From Desulfonauticus submarinus (GTDB lineage: Bacteria; Desulfobacterota; Desulfovibrionia; Desulfovibrionales; Desulfonatronovibrionaceae): a stretch of DNA of 64,000 nt. Shown here one piece after another: positions 44,728 to 53,181 of this stretch. The notes under the pieces were generated by a model. It searched no databases, had not been told where the DNA came from, and saw only the letters and a list, made by a program, of their open reading frames with translations. The stretch covers positions 59,250-123,249 of the forward strand of contig NZ_FNIN01000004.1 of the NCBI RefSeq assembly GCF_900104045.1, written 5' to 3'. The position numbers were made by a program, and so were the translations under genes. How positions within the stretch are numbered: the stretch's first letter is position 1; every line of letters starts with the position of its first letter.

Positions 44728-45264
44728 ATGAAAAAATTATTGTGTTTATTAGTAGGGTTAATATTGTTTTGGGCAGGAGTTGCTATGGCTGCTACCAAGA
44801 TTGGTGTAGTAGATATGCAAAAGGTAATTTCCCAATCTGAGCCAGGTCAACAAGCACTGGCTAAGCTTAAAAAGAAAACCAAAGGCATGAAAGCAGATTT
44901 GGATAAACAAAAAAAAGAATTGCAGGCGTTAAGAGAAGAGTTGCAGAAACAAGCGTTAGTTTTGAGTCAAGAGGCCAAGCAGGATAAGGAATTGGAATTC
45001 AGAAAGAAAGTAAGAGATTATCAAGATACTTGGCAAGCATATCAACGGAAAATTAAGCTAGAAGAACAAAAATTAAGCCGCCCAATTATTCAGTTGTTGG
45101 CAGAAGTAATTAAAAATTATGCGAAAAAAAATGGTTATACAGCTATTTGGGATATGAGAGCAAGTGGTCTTTTATATGCAAATGAAAAAGTTAATATTAC
45201 TAATGAAATTATGGCAGAGTTAAATAAAGCTTGGAAGAAAAAGTATGGGAAAGGCAAGAAATAA
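44728..45264 (+). CDS. skp: OmpH/Skp-family periplasmic chaperone
   Basis: A 178-residue protein with a signal peptide (1 to about 21, cleavage after AMA). A short beta segment (TKIGVVDMQKVI) and a long Lys/Glu-rich coiled-coil hairpin follow, with a closing YTAIWDMRASGLLYA segment. This is the Skp/OmpH plan: a trimeric periplasmic holdase for outer-membrane proteins. AAAGGAG precedes ATG 44728. It lies directly between bamA and lpxD, the usual order. Confidence 0.93.
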   Translation: MKKLLCLLVGLILFWAGVAMAATKIGVVDMQKVISQSEPGQQALAKLKKKTKGMKADLDKQKKELQALREELQKQALVLSQEAKQDKELEFRKKVRDYQDTWQAYQRKIKLEEQKLSRPIIQLLAEVIKNYAKKNGYTAIWDMRASGLLYANEKVNITNEIMAELNKAWKKKYGKGKK

Positions 45265-46286
45265 TGTTGTTGTCAGAGATTGCTGCTAAGTTAAATCTTG
45301 AATTTAAAGGTAAGGATAAAGAAATTAGAGGGGTAAATACTTTAGAGGATGCCAGAGAAGATGAAATATCTTTTCTGGCAAACCCTAAGTACTTGTCTCT
45401 TTTAGAGAAAACCAAAGCAGGGGCTATTATTTTAAATCCTGATTTGTCTTCAAAGGTAGAAACTGCTCTTTTAAGTTCAAATCCTTATCTTGATTTTGCT
45501 AGGACAGTACAATTATTTGCTAAGCCTCAAGGTTGTTTTAGCGGACAGAGTGATTTGGCTTTTATTCATCCCACAGCTAAAGTACATCCTACAGCAAATA
45601 TTTATCCTTTTGTTTTTATAGGAGCAGAGGCTCAAATAGGAGCTAAAACTACAATTTTTCCTGGTGTCTATGTTGGAGAAAAGGTAAAAATAGGAACGGA
45701 TTGTGTTATTTATGCAAATGTATGTTTATTGGCTGAAAGTAAAATAGGAAGTAAGGTTATTATTCATGCAGGCTCAGTTATTGGTAGTGATGGTTTTGGT
45801 TTTGCCCAATCGCAAACAGGATTGGAAAAGTTCCCCCAAGTAGGTCGAGTTGTGATTGAAGATGAAGTAGAAATTGGTGCCAATACAACTATAGATAGGG
45901 CCGCATTAGGAGAAACGAGGATAGGAAAAGGTACAAAAATAGATAATTTAGTTCAAATAGGACATAATGTAAAAATAGGTCAAAATTCTATTCTTGTTGC
46001 CCAAGTGGGTATTGCTGGAAGTACTTCTATTGGCAATCAAGTTATTTTAGCTGGCCAGGTAGGTATTGCAGGTCACCTTACAATTGGAGATGGATGTAGG
46101 GTAGCGGCTCAATCTGGGGTAGGTAAAGATTTACCACCTAAAACAGATGTAGGTGGTAGTCCTGCTATGCCTCATAAATTGTTTTTGCGTTCTTCTGTTA
46201 TTATTCCAAAACTTCCAGAATTACAAAAGAAGATTAGATACTTAGAAAAAAAGATAGTTGAGTTAGAAGAAAAATTAGAGGAGTAA
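45264..46286 (+). CDS. lpxD: UDP-3-O-acylglucosamine N-acyltransferase
   Basis: A 340-residue acyltransferase of lipid A synthesis, adding an N-linked hydroxyacyl chain. The N-terminal domain is followed by left-handed beta-helix hexapeptide repeats (IGAKTTIFPG, IGTDCVIYA, IGSKVIIHAG) and a C-terminal helix. The catalytic-His segment QIGHNVKIGQN is present. ATG 45264 overlaps the skp stop as TAATG, which is why I prefer it over the frame opening at 45231. Confidence 0.95.
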   Translation: MLLSEIAAKLNLEFKGKDKEIRGVNTLEDAREDEISFLANPKYLSLLEKTKAGAIILNPDLSSKVETALLSSNPYLDFARTVQLFAKPQGCFSGQSDLAFIHPTAKVHPTANIYPFVFIGAEAQIGAKTTIFPGVYVGEKVKIGTDCVIYANVCLLAESKIGSKVIIHAGSVIGSDGFGFAQSQTGLEKFPQVGRVVIEDEVEIGANTTIDRAALGETRIGKGTKIDNLVQIGHNVKIGQNSILVAQVGIAGSTSIGNQVILAGQVGIAGHLTIGDGCRVAAQSGVGKDLPPKTDVGGSPAMPHKLFLRSSVIIPKLPELQKKIRYLEKKIVELEEKLEE

Positions 46287-46289
46287 CCA

Positions 46290-46754
46290 ATGCTGGAAAA
46301 AGTCCAGGGAGAGATTGTAAGTAAAGATATTTTGGATTTATTACCCCATAGATATCCATTTTTGTTGGTAGATAGGGTGCTAGAATATCAGCCTTTTAAA
46401 TATATTAAAGCCATTAAATGCGTGAGCATTAATGAACCTTTTTTTCAAGGTCATTTCCCTTCATATCCTGTTATGCCTGGGGTCCTGATTTTAGAAGCAT
46501 TAGCTCAGGCAGGGGGGATTTTAGTAATGAAAAGTATTCCAGAAGAGGTAGAGAATAAGATTTTTCTTTTTACAGGTATGGAAAAGGTTCGTTTTCGAAA
46601 GTCTGTTTTTCCAGGAGATATGCTTTCTTTGGAGGTTTCCTATGAAAAGCATAAACTTAATTTGTGGAAGATGAATGGCAAAGCACTTGTTAATGGACAA
46701 GTAGCTGCTCAAGGGATACTTTCTGCTGCCATTGTTCCTAGGGAGGATAAGTAG
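46290..46754 (+). CDS. fabZ: 3-hydroxyacyl-ACP dehydratase FabZ
   Basis: A 154-residue hotdog-fold dehydratase of fatty-acid synthesis. The active site is LLPHRYPFLLVDR (His) and GHFPSYPVMPGVLILEALAQ (Glu). Its place between lpxD and lpxA is the classical arrangement, balancing phospholipid and lipid A acyl supply. AGAGGAG lies upstream of ATG 46290. Confidence 0.97.
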   Translation: MLEKVQGEIVSKDILDLLPHRYPFLLVDRVLEYQPFKYIKAIKCVSINEPFFQGHFPSYPVMPGVLILEALAQAGGILVMKSIPEEVENKIFLFTGMEKVRFRKSVFPGDMLSLEVSYEKHKLNLWKMNGKALVNGQVAAQGILSAAIVPREDK

Positions 46755-47545
46755 TGATAGATATTCATCCTACAGCCATAGTAAGTAAAAATGCAGTTTT
46801 AGGAGAAAATATAAAGATTGGACCTTATGTTATTATAGAAGATAAAGTGGAAATAGGAAATAATTGTCAAATAGATGCCTTTGCGCAGATAAAATCTTAT
46901 ACTAAGTTAGGTTCAAATAATCACATATTCTCTTATGCCTTTGTAGGAGAGATACCTCAAGACTTAAAGTTTAAGGGTGAGGAGTCTTGGTTGATTATTG
47001 GAGATAATAATAAAATAAGAGAATATACAACCCTTCATCGAGGAACTGAAGAAGGTGGTGGGATAACTAAAGTAGGAAGTGATTGCCTTTTTATGGCTTA
47101 TTCTCATGTAGCCCATGATTGTCAGATTGGAGATGGGGTAATTTTAGCTAATTGTGCTACTTTGGCTGGACATGTAGTGGTTGGAGATTACGCGACTATT
47201 GGGGGATTATCTGCTGTTCATCAATTTGTGCATATAGGCAAATATGCTTTTATTGGGGGCAAAACAGGAGTTGCTCAAGATGTACCACCTTATATGTTGG
47301 TGGCTGGGGAAAGGGCTAAGGCTTATGGGCCGAATATTATTGGTCTTAAGCGAAAAGGATTTTTGCGTGAGGAGATATACGCACTTAAAAAGGCATCTTA
47401 TATTTTATGGCAGTCTGGTCTTACCCAAGAGCAAGCTATTCTCAAGATGAAAGAAGAATTAGGACAATATAAGACTGTATTGGAACTGATTAAATTTATT
47501 CAAGATAGTAAACGAGGAATTATCTCGTTTTCTAAAGACAAATGA
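46754..47545 (+). CDS. lpxA: UDP-N-acetylglucosamine O-acyltransferase
   Basis: A 263-residue trimeric acyltransferase doing the first step of lipid A synthesis. Hexapeptide repeats begin at IHPTAIVSKNAVLGENIKIG. The catalytic His lies in YSHVAHDCQIGDG, and the HQFVHIGKYAFIGG and C-terminal helical region match LpxA. It starts with GTG 46754, overlapping the fabZ stop (TAGTG), and its stop overlaps lpxI (ATGA). Confidence 0.96.
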   Translation: MIDIHPTAIVSKNAVLGENIKIGPYVIIEDKVEIGNNCQIDAFAQIKSYTKLGSNNHIFSYAFVGEIPQDLKFKGEESWLIIGDNNKIREYTTLHRGTEEGGGITKVGSDCLFMAYSHVAHDCQIGDGVILANCATLAGHVVVGDYATIGGLSAVHQFVHIGKYAFIGGKTGVAQDVPPYMLVAGERAKAYGPNIIGLKRKGFLREEIYALKKASYILWQSGLTQEQAILKMKEELGQYKTVLELIKFIQDSKRGIISFSKDK

Positions 47546-48357
47546 GAAAAAAGTTAGGGTTGATTGCAGGAGGAGGACAGTTTCCTCTTAAAGTTTGTGA
47601 TAGCGCTTTAAAACAAGGATATTTAACAGTTGGAGTTGGTTTTAAAGATTATACTGATCCTTTGTTGGCTTCAAGAGTAGATGAATTTTTGTGGGTAAAT
47701 TTGGGCCAATTGGGAAAGGTAATAAAATTTTTGAAAAAAAATCATGTCCAAGAAGTGATTTTTGCAGGTCCTATAAGCAAACCAAAAGCTCTTAACCTTA
47801 GGCCAGATTTTCGGGCAGCAAAAGTTCTCTTTAAGTTAAAAAGTCTAAATGATGGAGCTATCTTTAAGGCTTTAATTGCTGAATTTGAATCAGAGGGTTT
47901 TAGAGTTGTTGGCCCGCAACAATTCGTTCCTGATCTAATCGCACCGAGTGGAATTCTTAGTTTTAGAAAACCCAGCTCAATAGAATTAGAATCTTTTAAG
48001 TTTGGTTGGCCTATTTTAAAGAAAATAGGAAATTTAGATATAGGACAGTGTTTGGTTGTAAAAGAAAAGATAGTAATAGCGGTAGAAGGGATAGAAGGTA
48101 CTAACGCCACTATAAAGAGAGCAGGAGAATTAGGAGGAAAAGGATGTGTGGTTTTAAAAGCATTTAAACCTGGCCAAGATGAGCGAATCGATATGCCAGC
48201 GTTAGGGCTTGAAACCATTAAAACTATGATAGAAGCAAAGGCAACAGCTTTATTTTTTGAAGCTAAATATAGTTTGTTTTTTGATTTAGATAAAAGTTTA
48301 AAATTGGCAAATGAACATGGTTTAACTATTGTGGGAATAAAAGAGGGTAAAATATGA
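47542..48357 (+). CDS. lpxI: UDP-2,3-diacylglucosamine pyrophosphatase LpxI
   Basis: A 271-residue enzyme of the DUF1009/LpxI family that makes lipid X in bacteria without LpxH. Diagnostic parts are LGLIAGGGQFPL at the N-terminus, the VEGIEGTNATIKRAGEL loop and the RIDMPALGLETI block. The lpxI gene is commonly next to lpxA, as here. Both ends overlap neighbours by 4 bp. Confidence 0.95.
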   Translation: MRKKLGLIAGGGQFPLKVCDSALKQGYLTVGVGFKDYTDPLLASRVDEFLWVNLGQLGKVIKFLKKNHVQEVIFAGPISKPKALNLRPDFRAAKVLFKLKSLNDGAIFKALIAEFESEGFRVVGPQQFVPDLIAPSGILSFRKPSSIELESFKFGWPILKKIGNLDIGQCLVVKEKIVIAVEGIEGTNATIKRAGELGGKGCVVLKAFKPGQDERIDMPALGLETIKTMIEAKATALFFEAKYSLFFDLDKSLKLANEHGLTIVGIKEGKI

Positions 48358-48863
48358 AGCCTAAAGTGTCTAGGCGTGATTTTTTAACAGGCTTTTTTAA
48401 AAGATTTAGATCAGAAGAATCTGGTTTTACAGGTCTTAGTCCTATTTTAGTAAAAGCAGATAGATCCTTAGAACAAGGTGATTATCGGACAGCTATAGAA
48501 AATTATGAGATTGTTTTAAAAGATGAAGGTAAAGATGTAGATATTTTAAAAAAGTGTGGCTATGCCTATTTTAGATTACATGAATTTGAACAAGCTAGAG
48601 AATATTTTGATAAAGTAATGGACATTAGGCCAAAAGAGCAATTTTGTCTTTTATATAAGGGTCTTAGCTTTGCTTACGAAGGCAATTTAAAGCAGGCAGT
48701 AGAGGAATGGAAATCTTATTTCAATATTCAAAAACCTATCATTCAGCGCACTCTGAATGCAATTATTGCCTTATATGAAGCTGGAGAGGAACAGGATTAT
48801 CAGGAAGTGGTTCAGAATGTAGAAGATGCGATTTTAGAACAGAGAAAAGCTAGTTCTTCTTAG
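48354..48863 (+). CDS. TPR protein with twin-arginine-like N-terminus
   Basis: A 169-residue protein. Its start holds SRRDFLTGFFKRF, which resembles a Tat motif (SRRxFL), but no hydrophobic signal core follows, so export is doubtful. From about residue 30, TPR repeats fill the rest (QGDYRTAIENYEIVL, YFRLHEFEQAREYFDKV, YEGNLKQAVEEWKSYF). It is the last gene of the lipid A operon. Its 3' end overlaps the convergent cbiX-cbiC gene by 14 bp. Function unknown. Confidence 0.78.
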   Translation: MKPKVSRRDFLTGFFKRFRSEESGFTGLSPILVKADRSLEQGDYRTAIENYEIVLKDEGKDVDILKKCGYAYFRLHEFEQAREYFDKVMDIRPKEQFCLLYKGLSFAYEGNLKQAVEEWKSYFNIQKPIIQRTLNAIIALYEAGEEQDYQEVVQNVEDAILEQRKASSS

Positions 48864-49830
48864 TTTTAAGATTTTTTATTCCATTTACTATAGCTGCTGC
48901 TACAGAAGAACCTCCTTTGGGGCCTAAGTTAGTAATATAAGGTATTTTACTCTTTAAAAGCATTTCTTTGCTGGCTGCAGCTCCAACAAATCCAACAGGT
49001 ACTCCGATTATGAGTGCTGGTTTAATCCTGTGTTCATAAAATAAACGCAATACTTCCTCTAAGGCTGTAGGAGCATTTCCTATAACTATCAATGAATCAT
49101 TTAATTTATCTCCCCATTCTCTAAAGCTAGCTACAGCTCTAGTTATGCTGTTGTCTAGAGCTTTTTGTTTTATCTTGGGATCATTTATTAAACAAAATAC
49201 ATTTTCTAAAGTTGTAAGACCAGCTTTGACCATTTGCACATCACAAAAAATAGGTGCTTTTTCTTTAATGAGTTTGTTTCCTATTTTTATAGCCTTAGGA
49301 TGAAATTTTAAAGTGGAAATATAAGAAAAATCACATGTAGCATGAATAACCCTAGTTAAAACACTTCTTTCCTCGTCAGAAAAGGGTGTATTTGTTAAAA
49401 ATTGAGTGATAAATTCAAAGCTTTGGTTTTCTATTTCTTGTGGAAGTTTTTTTGTATTGTATGACCAGAGCTGAAGACTTATTTTTTCAAAAATCAACTC
49501 TTCTAAAAGAGGCTCTTCTCCTAAGATAGAAGTAATTTCAAAAGAAATGTTTGGGAATTTTTGTTTGAACTGGGAAATTAGATTGGGTAAATCATGTTTA
49601 ATATGTACCCCTGTATTTAAAAAATAAGGATATATTATTATTTTTTGAATTTTTTGACTTTTTAAGTCTTTAATTGCTTGTTCTAAATTTGGTGTGGCTA
49701 AGGAAAAAAAAGCTGGTTTAATAGGAAGTGTGGGTAAGCGTTTAGCAATTCGATTTACCATTTGTAGAAAATTTTTTTGCACCTCTAAATTTCTACTCCC
49801 ATGACTTAATATTATAATTCCTTTGTTCAT
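48850..49830 (-). CDS. CbiX-CbiC fusion: cobaltochelatase plus precorrin-8X methylmutase
   Basis: A 326-residue two-domain protein. Residues 1 to about 125 are a small CbiX-type chelatase: ILSHGSR with His10 and the second metal His near 86 (GVHIKHD), for cobalt insertion into sirohydrochlorin. Residues about 140-326 are CbiC/CobH, with the catalytic His163 in RVIHATCDF and the GVPVGFVGAAASKE segment, doing the 1,5-methyl shift to cobyrinate. These are an early and a late step of the same corrin pathway. It lies next to cobB on the same strand, 13 bases apart. Confidence 0.9.
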   Translation of the reverse strand: MNKGIIILSHGSRNLEVQKNFLQMVNRIAKRLPTLPIKPAFFSLATPNLEQAIKDLKSQKIQKIIIYPYFLNTGVHIKHDLPNLISQFKQKFPNISFEITSILGEEPLLEELIFEKISLQLWSYNTKKLPQEIENQSFEFITQFLTNTPFSDEERSVLTRVIHATCDFSYISTLKFHPKAIKIGNKLIKEKAPIFCDVQMVKAGLTTLENVFCLINDPKIKQKALDNSITRAVASFREWGDKLNDSLIVIGNAPTALEEVLRLFYEHRIKPALIIGVPVGFVGAAASKEMLLKSKIPYITNLGPKGGSSVAAAIVNGIKNLKTKKN

Positions 49831-49843
49831 TTTCCCCTCTTTT

Positions 49844-51184
49844 TTAATGTTTTAAAAAATTTATCATCTCTGTAATCACCTTGTAATCATGGGCAAAATA
49901 CAAATGAACATAACTTGCAAGTACATTTTTGATTTTTATACCAAAGGTATTTTGTTTGTTTCCTGCACTGTCAAATACTGTATAAACATTGTTTAAGTTT
50001 TTAGGTATCGGCTCTATTATTTCAGAATAATGAAATTCATGTCCTTTTAAAATAGAGCCTTGCTTAAACCATCCTGCATCTTGAACTACTTTCACTTGTA
50101 CATAACCCAATTTGACTCTTTTAGGTTGCATTTTAACCCAAAAAGGTAAAATTTCTAGGAAAGGATATTTCTTTTGTTTTAAAATTAAACCGTTACTTAG
50201 GAACACCAAGCCCCCACATTCGGCATAAACTTTACCACCATGTTGAATAAAGTCTTTTAATTTTATAATAAGATTTTGATTTTGGCTAAGTTCTTTTGCA
50301 TATAATTCAGGGTATCCTCCTCCGATATATAATCCATTAATATTTTTAAAAGAAATATTTTGATCAAAGCTGGATGCAAAGACCAATTCTACTCCAGCCC
50401 TTTGAAGGGCATTTAAATTGGCTTGATAATAGAAATTAAAGGCTTTGTCCTTAATAATCATTAGTTTGGGTTTAGATTGTATTGGTTTAGATTTTTGAAC
50501 CATAGATGTTGTTTTTGTTGAATTTTTTAAGGAGCTTAAAATGTAGTCTAAGTTGATATATTTTTCTCCGTTTTGAGAAAATTGTTTTAATTCTGTTTTT
50601 GAAAAATTCACTTCACTTTTTAAGCCCAGATGTCTACTTTTTAATTCTGGCAATTTCCCTTTAGGAACTGCTCCAATTAAAGGCGGAAGATTTGCTTGTT
50701 TTAGGATGTTTGCAAAGATTTCTTTTTGTTTTTCCGAAGAATAATTGTTTAAAATAATACCTTTTATTTGTTTGCCTGCAGGTTTAAAATTGATTAATCC
50801 ATAAATTATAGCTCCAAAAGTTTGAGCCAACTTTAGAGGATTGACAACTAAAAAAACAGGAATGTCTAGGGCTAAGGCAAGATCTGCGCAAGAATTTTTG
50901 CCTGTTTTGTCTCCATCATAATAGCCCATTACTCCTTCAATTAAGTTAATACCTTTTGTATTTAAAAGGGATTTAATGTGAGCCAAAGGAGAGAAAAATA
51001 AATCTAAATTTAGGCATGGTTTTTGAGCAACTTTGCTTAAATACATAGGATCTAGATAATCTGGGCCGACCTTAAAAGGGAAGATTTCATATCCCTTTTG
51101 GCTAAGTGCTGAGATTAAGGCCAAACTAAGACTTGTTTTACCACTTCCACTAGAAAGTCCAGCAAGCATGAAAGATTTTGACAT
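49844..51184 (-). CDS. cobB: Cobyrinate a,c-diamide synthase
   Basis: A 446-residue glutamine amidotransferase (CbiA/CobB) converting cobyrinate to its a,c-diamide. The N-terminal P-loop is AGLSSGSGKTSL, followed by PFKVGPDYLDP. The C-terminal class I amidotransferase domain has the catalytic Cys in YAECGGLVFLS. The open frame reaches 51286, but the conserved N-terminus begins at ATG 51184 with TAGGA upstream, so I use it. It diverges from the FecCD permease gene across about 72 bases. Confidence 0.95.
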   Translation of the reverse strand: MSKSFMLAGLSSGSGKTSLSLALISALSQKGYEIFPFKVGPDYLDPMYLSKVAQKPCLNLDLFFSPLAHIKSLLNTKGINLIEGVMGYYDGDKTGKNSCADLALALDIPVFLVVNPLKLAQTFGAIIYGLINFKPAGKQIKGIILNNYSSEKQKEIFANILKQANLPPLIGAVPKGKLPELKSRHLGLKSEVNFSKTELKQFSQNGEKYINLDYILSSLKNSTKTTSMVQKSKPIQSKPKLMIIKDKAFNFYYQANLNALQRAGVELVFASSFDQNISFKNINGLYIGGGYPELYAKELSQNQNLIIKLKDFIQHGGKVYAECGGLVFLSNGLILKQKKYPFLEILPFWVKMQPKRVKLGYVQVKVVQDAGWFKQGSILKGHEFHYSEIIEPIPKNLNNVYTVFDSAGNKQNTFGIKIKNVLASYVHLYFAHDYKVITEMINFLKH

Positions 51185-51256
51185 ATTAAAAATTCCTAGG
51201 CATTTATTGTTTATAAGGTTACAAATAATTAATTGAGATTGAAAAAGTAACAAAAT

Positions 51257-52252
51257 ATGGCTAGGAAAATTATAAGCAATAAACAAGTATTTTATATACT
51301 TCTTTTATTTTGCTCTTGTTTACTTTTTATTCTTTCCCTTTGGGCAGGTCCTGTTTCCATCCCTTTAAACTATCTTTTTACATCTGCCAATTCTACAGGC
51401 CATCTTATTTTGATGGATATTCGGTTGCCACGTACTATATTAGCCTATTTAATAGGAGTTGCCTTGTCTTCAAGCGGAGCAACTTTGCAAGCAATTTTAA
51501 ATAATTCATTAGCAGAACCGTTTACCTTGGGTATTTCTTCAGGTGCTGCATTTATGGCTTCCCTTGGTCTTTTTTTTGGATTTAATATGTTTTCTATTTA
51601 TTCTTTGCCTATAATGAGCTTATTTGGTGCATTAATAACTTTGATTTTTGTGCTTTATCTTGCTTCTTATCAAGGCGAGTTTAGGACAGAGACTCTTATT
51701 TTAGCTGGGATAGTGCTAACTACTTTTTTTTCAGCCCTTATTTCTATTTTAAAATCTTTGGATGAGGAAAGCGTAAGTTCTATAGTATTTTGGCTAATGG
51801 GAAGTTTTGCAGGACGTTCGTGGGAAGAGTTAAAAATATTTTTTCCTTTTTTTATCTTTGGTTTTAGTTTGCTTTTGTTTTTTAGAAAGCATTTAGATAT
51901 TCTTACCTTAGGAGACATAGAAGCTAATAATTTAGGCTTAAATCCTCATTTATTTCGAATGCTTTTTTTTGTTCTTACTAGTTTTTTAGCTGGGGCCAGC
52001 GTAAGTGTCGCAGGAGTAATTGGTTTTATTGGCTTGGTTAGTCCTCATTTATTGCGTTTGTTAAAAATAGAAAGTTATGTAGATTTGTTGCCTTTAAGTG
52101 CTCTTCTAGGGGGATGTCTTACTCTAGGAGCAGATATTCTTGCTAGAATAATACTTTCAGGCGGAGAAGAGCTCCCTGTAGGAGCTCTCACTGCACTTTT
52201 AGGAGGCCCATTTTTTTGTGTTTTGCTTTTAAAAAATAAAAAACAATTTTAA
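51257..52252 (+). CDS. FecCD/BtuC-family ABC transporter permease
   Basis: A 331-residue inner-membrane permease with about nine or ten helices. Signatures are MDIRLPRTILAYLIGVALSSSG (read in parts), LAEPFTLGISSGAAF, and VAGVIGFIGLVSPHLLR. The family imports iron siderophores, heme or cobalamin. Its cognate ATPase and binding protein are not in the window. The adjacent cobB suggests corrinoid or cobalt compound import, but this is inference from position. Confidence 0.9.
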   Translation: MARKIISNKQVFYILLLFCSCLLFILSLWAGPVSIPLNYLFTSANSTGHLILMDIRLPRTILAYLIGVALSSSGATLQAILNNSLAEPFTLGISSGAAFMASLGLFFGFNMFSIYSLPIMSLFGALITLIFVLYLASYQGEFRTETLILAGIVLTTFFSALISILKSLDEESVSSIVFWLMGSFAGRSWEELKIFFPFFIFGFSLLLFFRKHLDILTLGDIEANNLGLNPHLFRMLFFVLTSFLAGASVSVAGVIGFIGLVSPHLLRLLKIESYVDLLPLSALLGGCLTLGADILARIILSGGEELPVGALTALLGGPFFCVLLLKNKKQF

Positions 52253-52262
52253 TTTTGTTTTT

Positions 52263-53165
52263 TTATAATCTCCACATTTTTATAAGTTCTACATAAGATA
52301 TTAACCTAAAAATTAATATAACTAAAGCAGGCAGAGGTGCTAAAAAAAACCAGGCTTTATAGCGCAGGGGTTGATTTTGTTTAAGCAAGATAACACTTAA
52401 AATTGCCAAAAGACCCATTCCAAGAATAATCATACTTGCTGGTCCTAAAAGAGGACTAAATAAGAATTTTTCTTTTAGCATTAAAAATATAATAGTGCAT
52501 GGAATAAAACTAGCTCCAAGCATAATCAAGTTCCATTTGCTTAAGTGTTTTATAGCAAAACGATAATAATCTCTTCCAAAATCGTCTTTATTGCGTCTTA
52601 ATATCAAATAAGGCCATGCTACGCTAATGGCAAAGACAAAAGAGAGAATAAAAAGTTGTCCTAAGATTGGATAAAAGAGAGAATGAAGGGGTGGTAAGAG
52701 TTTGGGTTGAGGTAAAGCTAAGTTAAATAGGATTAAAAAGATTCCGCTTAAAAATATTTTGTAGGAAGCTAAGCTACTAAATCCTAATAAGATATGTAAA
52801 ATTTTTAAATTTTTTAAGGCCTTCCAGCTAAAAATATAAGCCACACTTAATAAAAAGGCAGTAGCTATACATATAAGAAAAGTTTGTTTAAAAATAAAAA
52901 AACTTTTAAAAGCTGTGTCCTGGAATCCAGGAACTAGACATATAATGGCTATGCTTAAAGTAATAGCACTAAGAAAAATAAAACCTAAGCGAGCTAGTTG
53001 ATTGCTTAATTTATCTAGAACAGATTTTTTGTAAATTAAATAAAAAATTTCAATAATACAGGACAGACTAAAACAGCCCAAAGGGATCAAAATAAGCCAT
53101 AATACTAAGCCAAGAATACCAAAAGGCTTTATTGGGTGTCCGCTAAAAAAGAAAGAAAAATGCAT
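52263..53165 (-). CDS. Polytopic membrane protein, unknown function
   Basis: A 300-residue protein with about eight hydrophobic segments spaced along its length and short charged loops. I do not recognise a family. AGGAGG lies upstream of ATG 53165. It is the last gene of the lepB-to-lepA run, 16 bases after lepA, and ends 10 bases from the convergent permease gene. Confidence 0.75.
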   Translation of the reverse strand: MHFSFFFSGHPIKPFGILGLVLWLILIPLGCFSLSCIIEIFYLIYKKSVLDKLSNQLARLGFIFLSAITLSIAIICLVPGFQDTAFKSFFIFKQTFLICIATAFLLSVAYIFSWKALKNLKILHILLGFSSLASYKIFLSGIFLILFNLALPQPKLLPPLHSLFYPILGQLFILSFVFAISVAWPYLILRRNKDDFGRDYYRFAIKHLSKWNLIMLGASFIPCTIIFLMLKEKFLFSPLLGPASMIILGMGLLAILSVILLKQNQPLRYKAWFFLAPLPALVILIFRLISYVELIKMWRL

Positions 53166-53181
53166 TTTTGCCTCCTGTATT

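Noticed and set aside
47742..48218. 158-codon open frame antisense to lpxI
   Set aside because: It is a shadow of a clearly conserved enzyme, with no independent start signal or domain.
51185..51256. Cobalamin riboswitch between cobB and the permease gene
   Set aside because: The 72-base gap is too short and no GCCACTG-like B12 box is visible.
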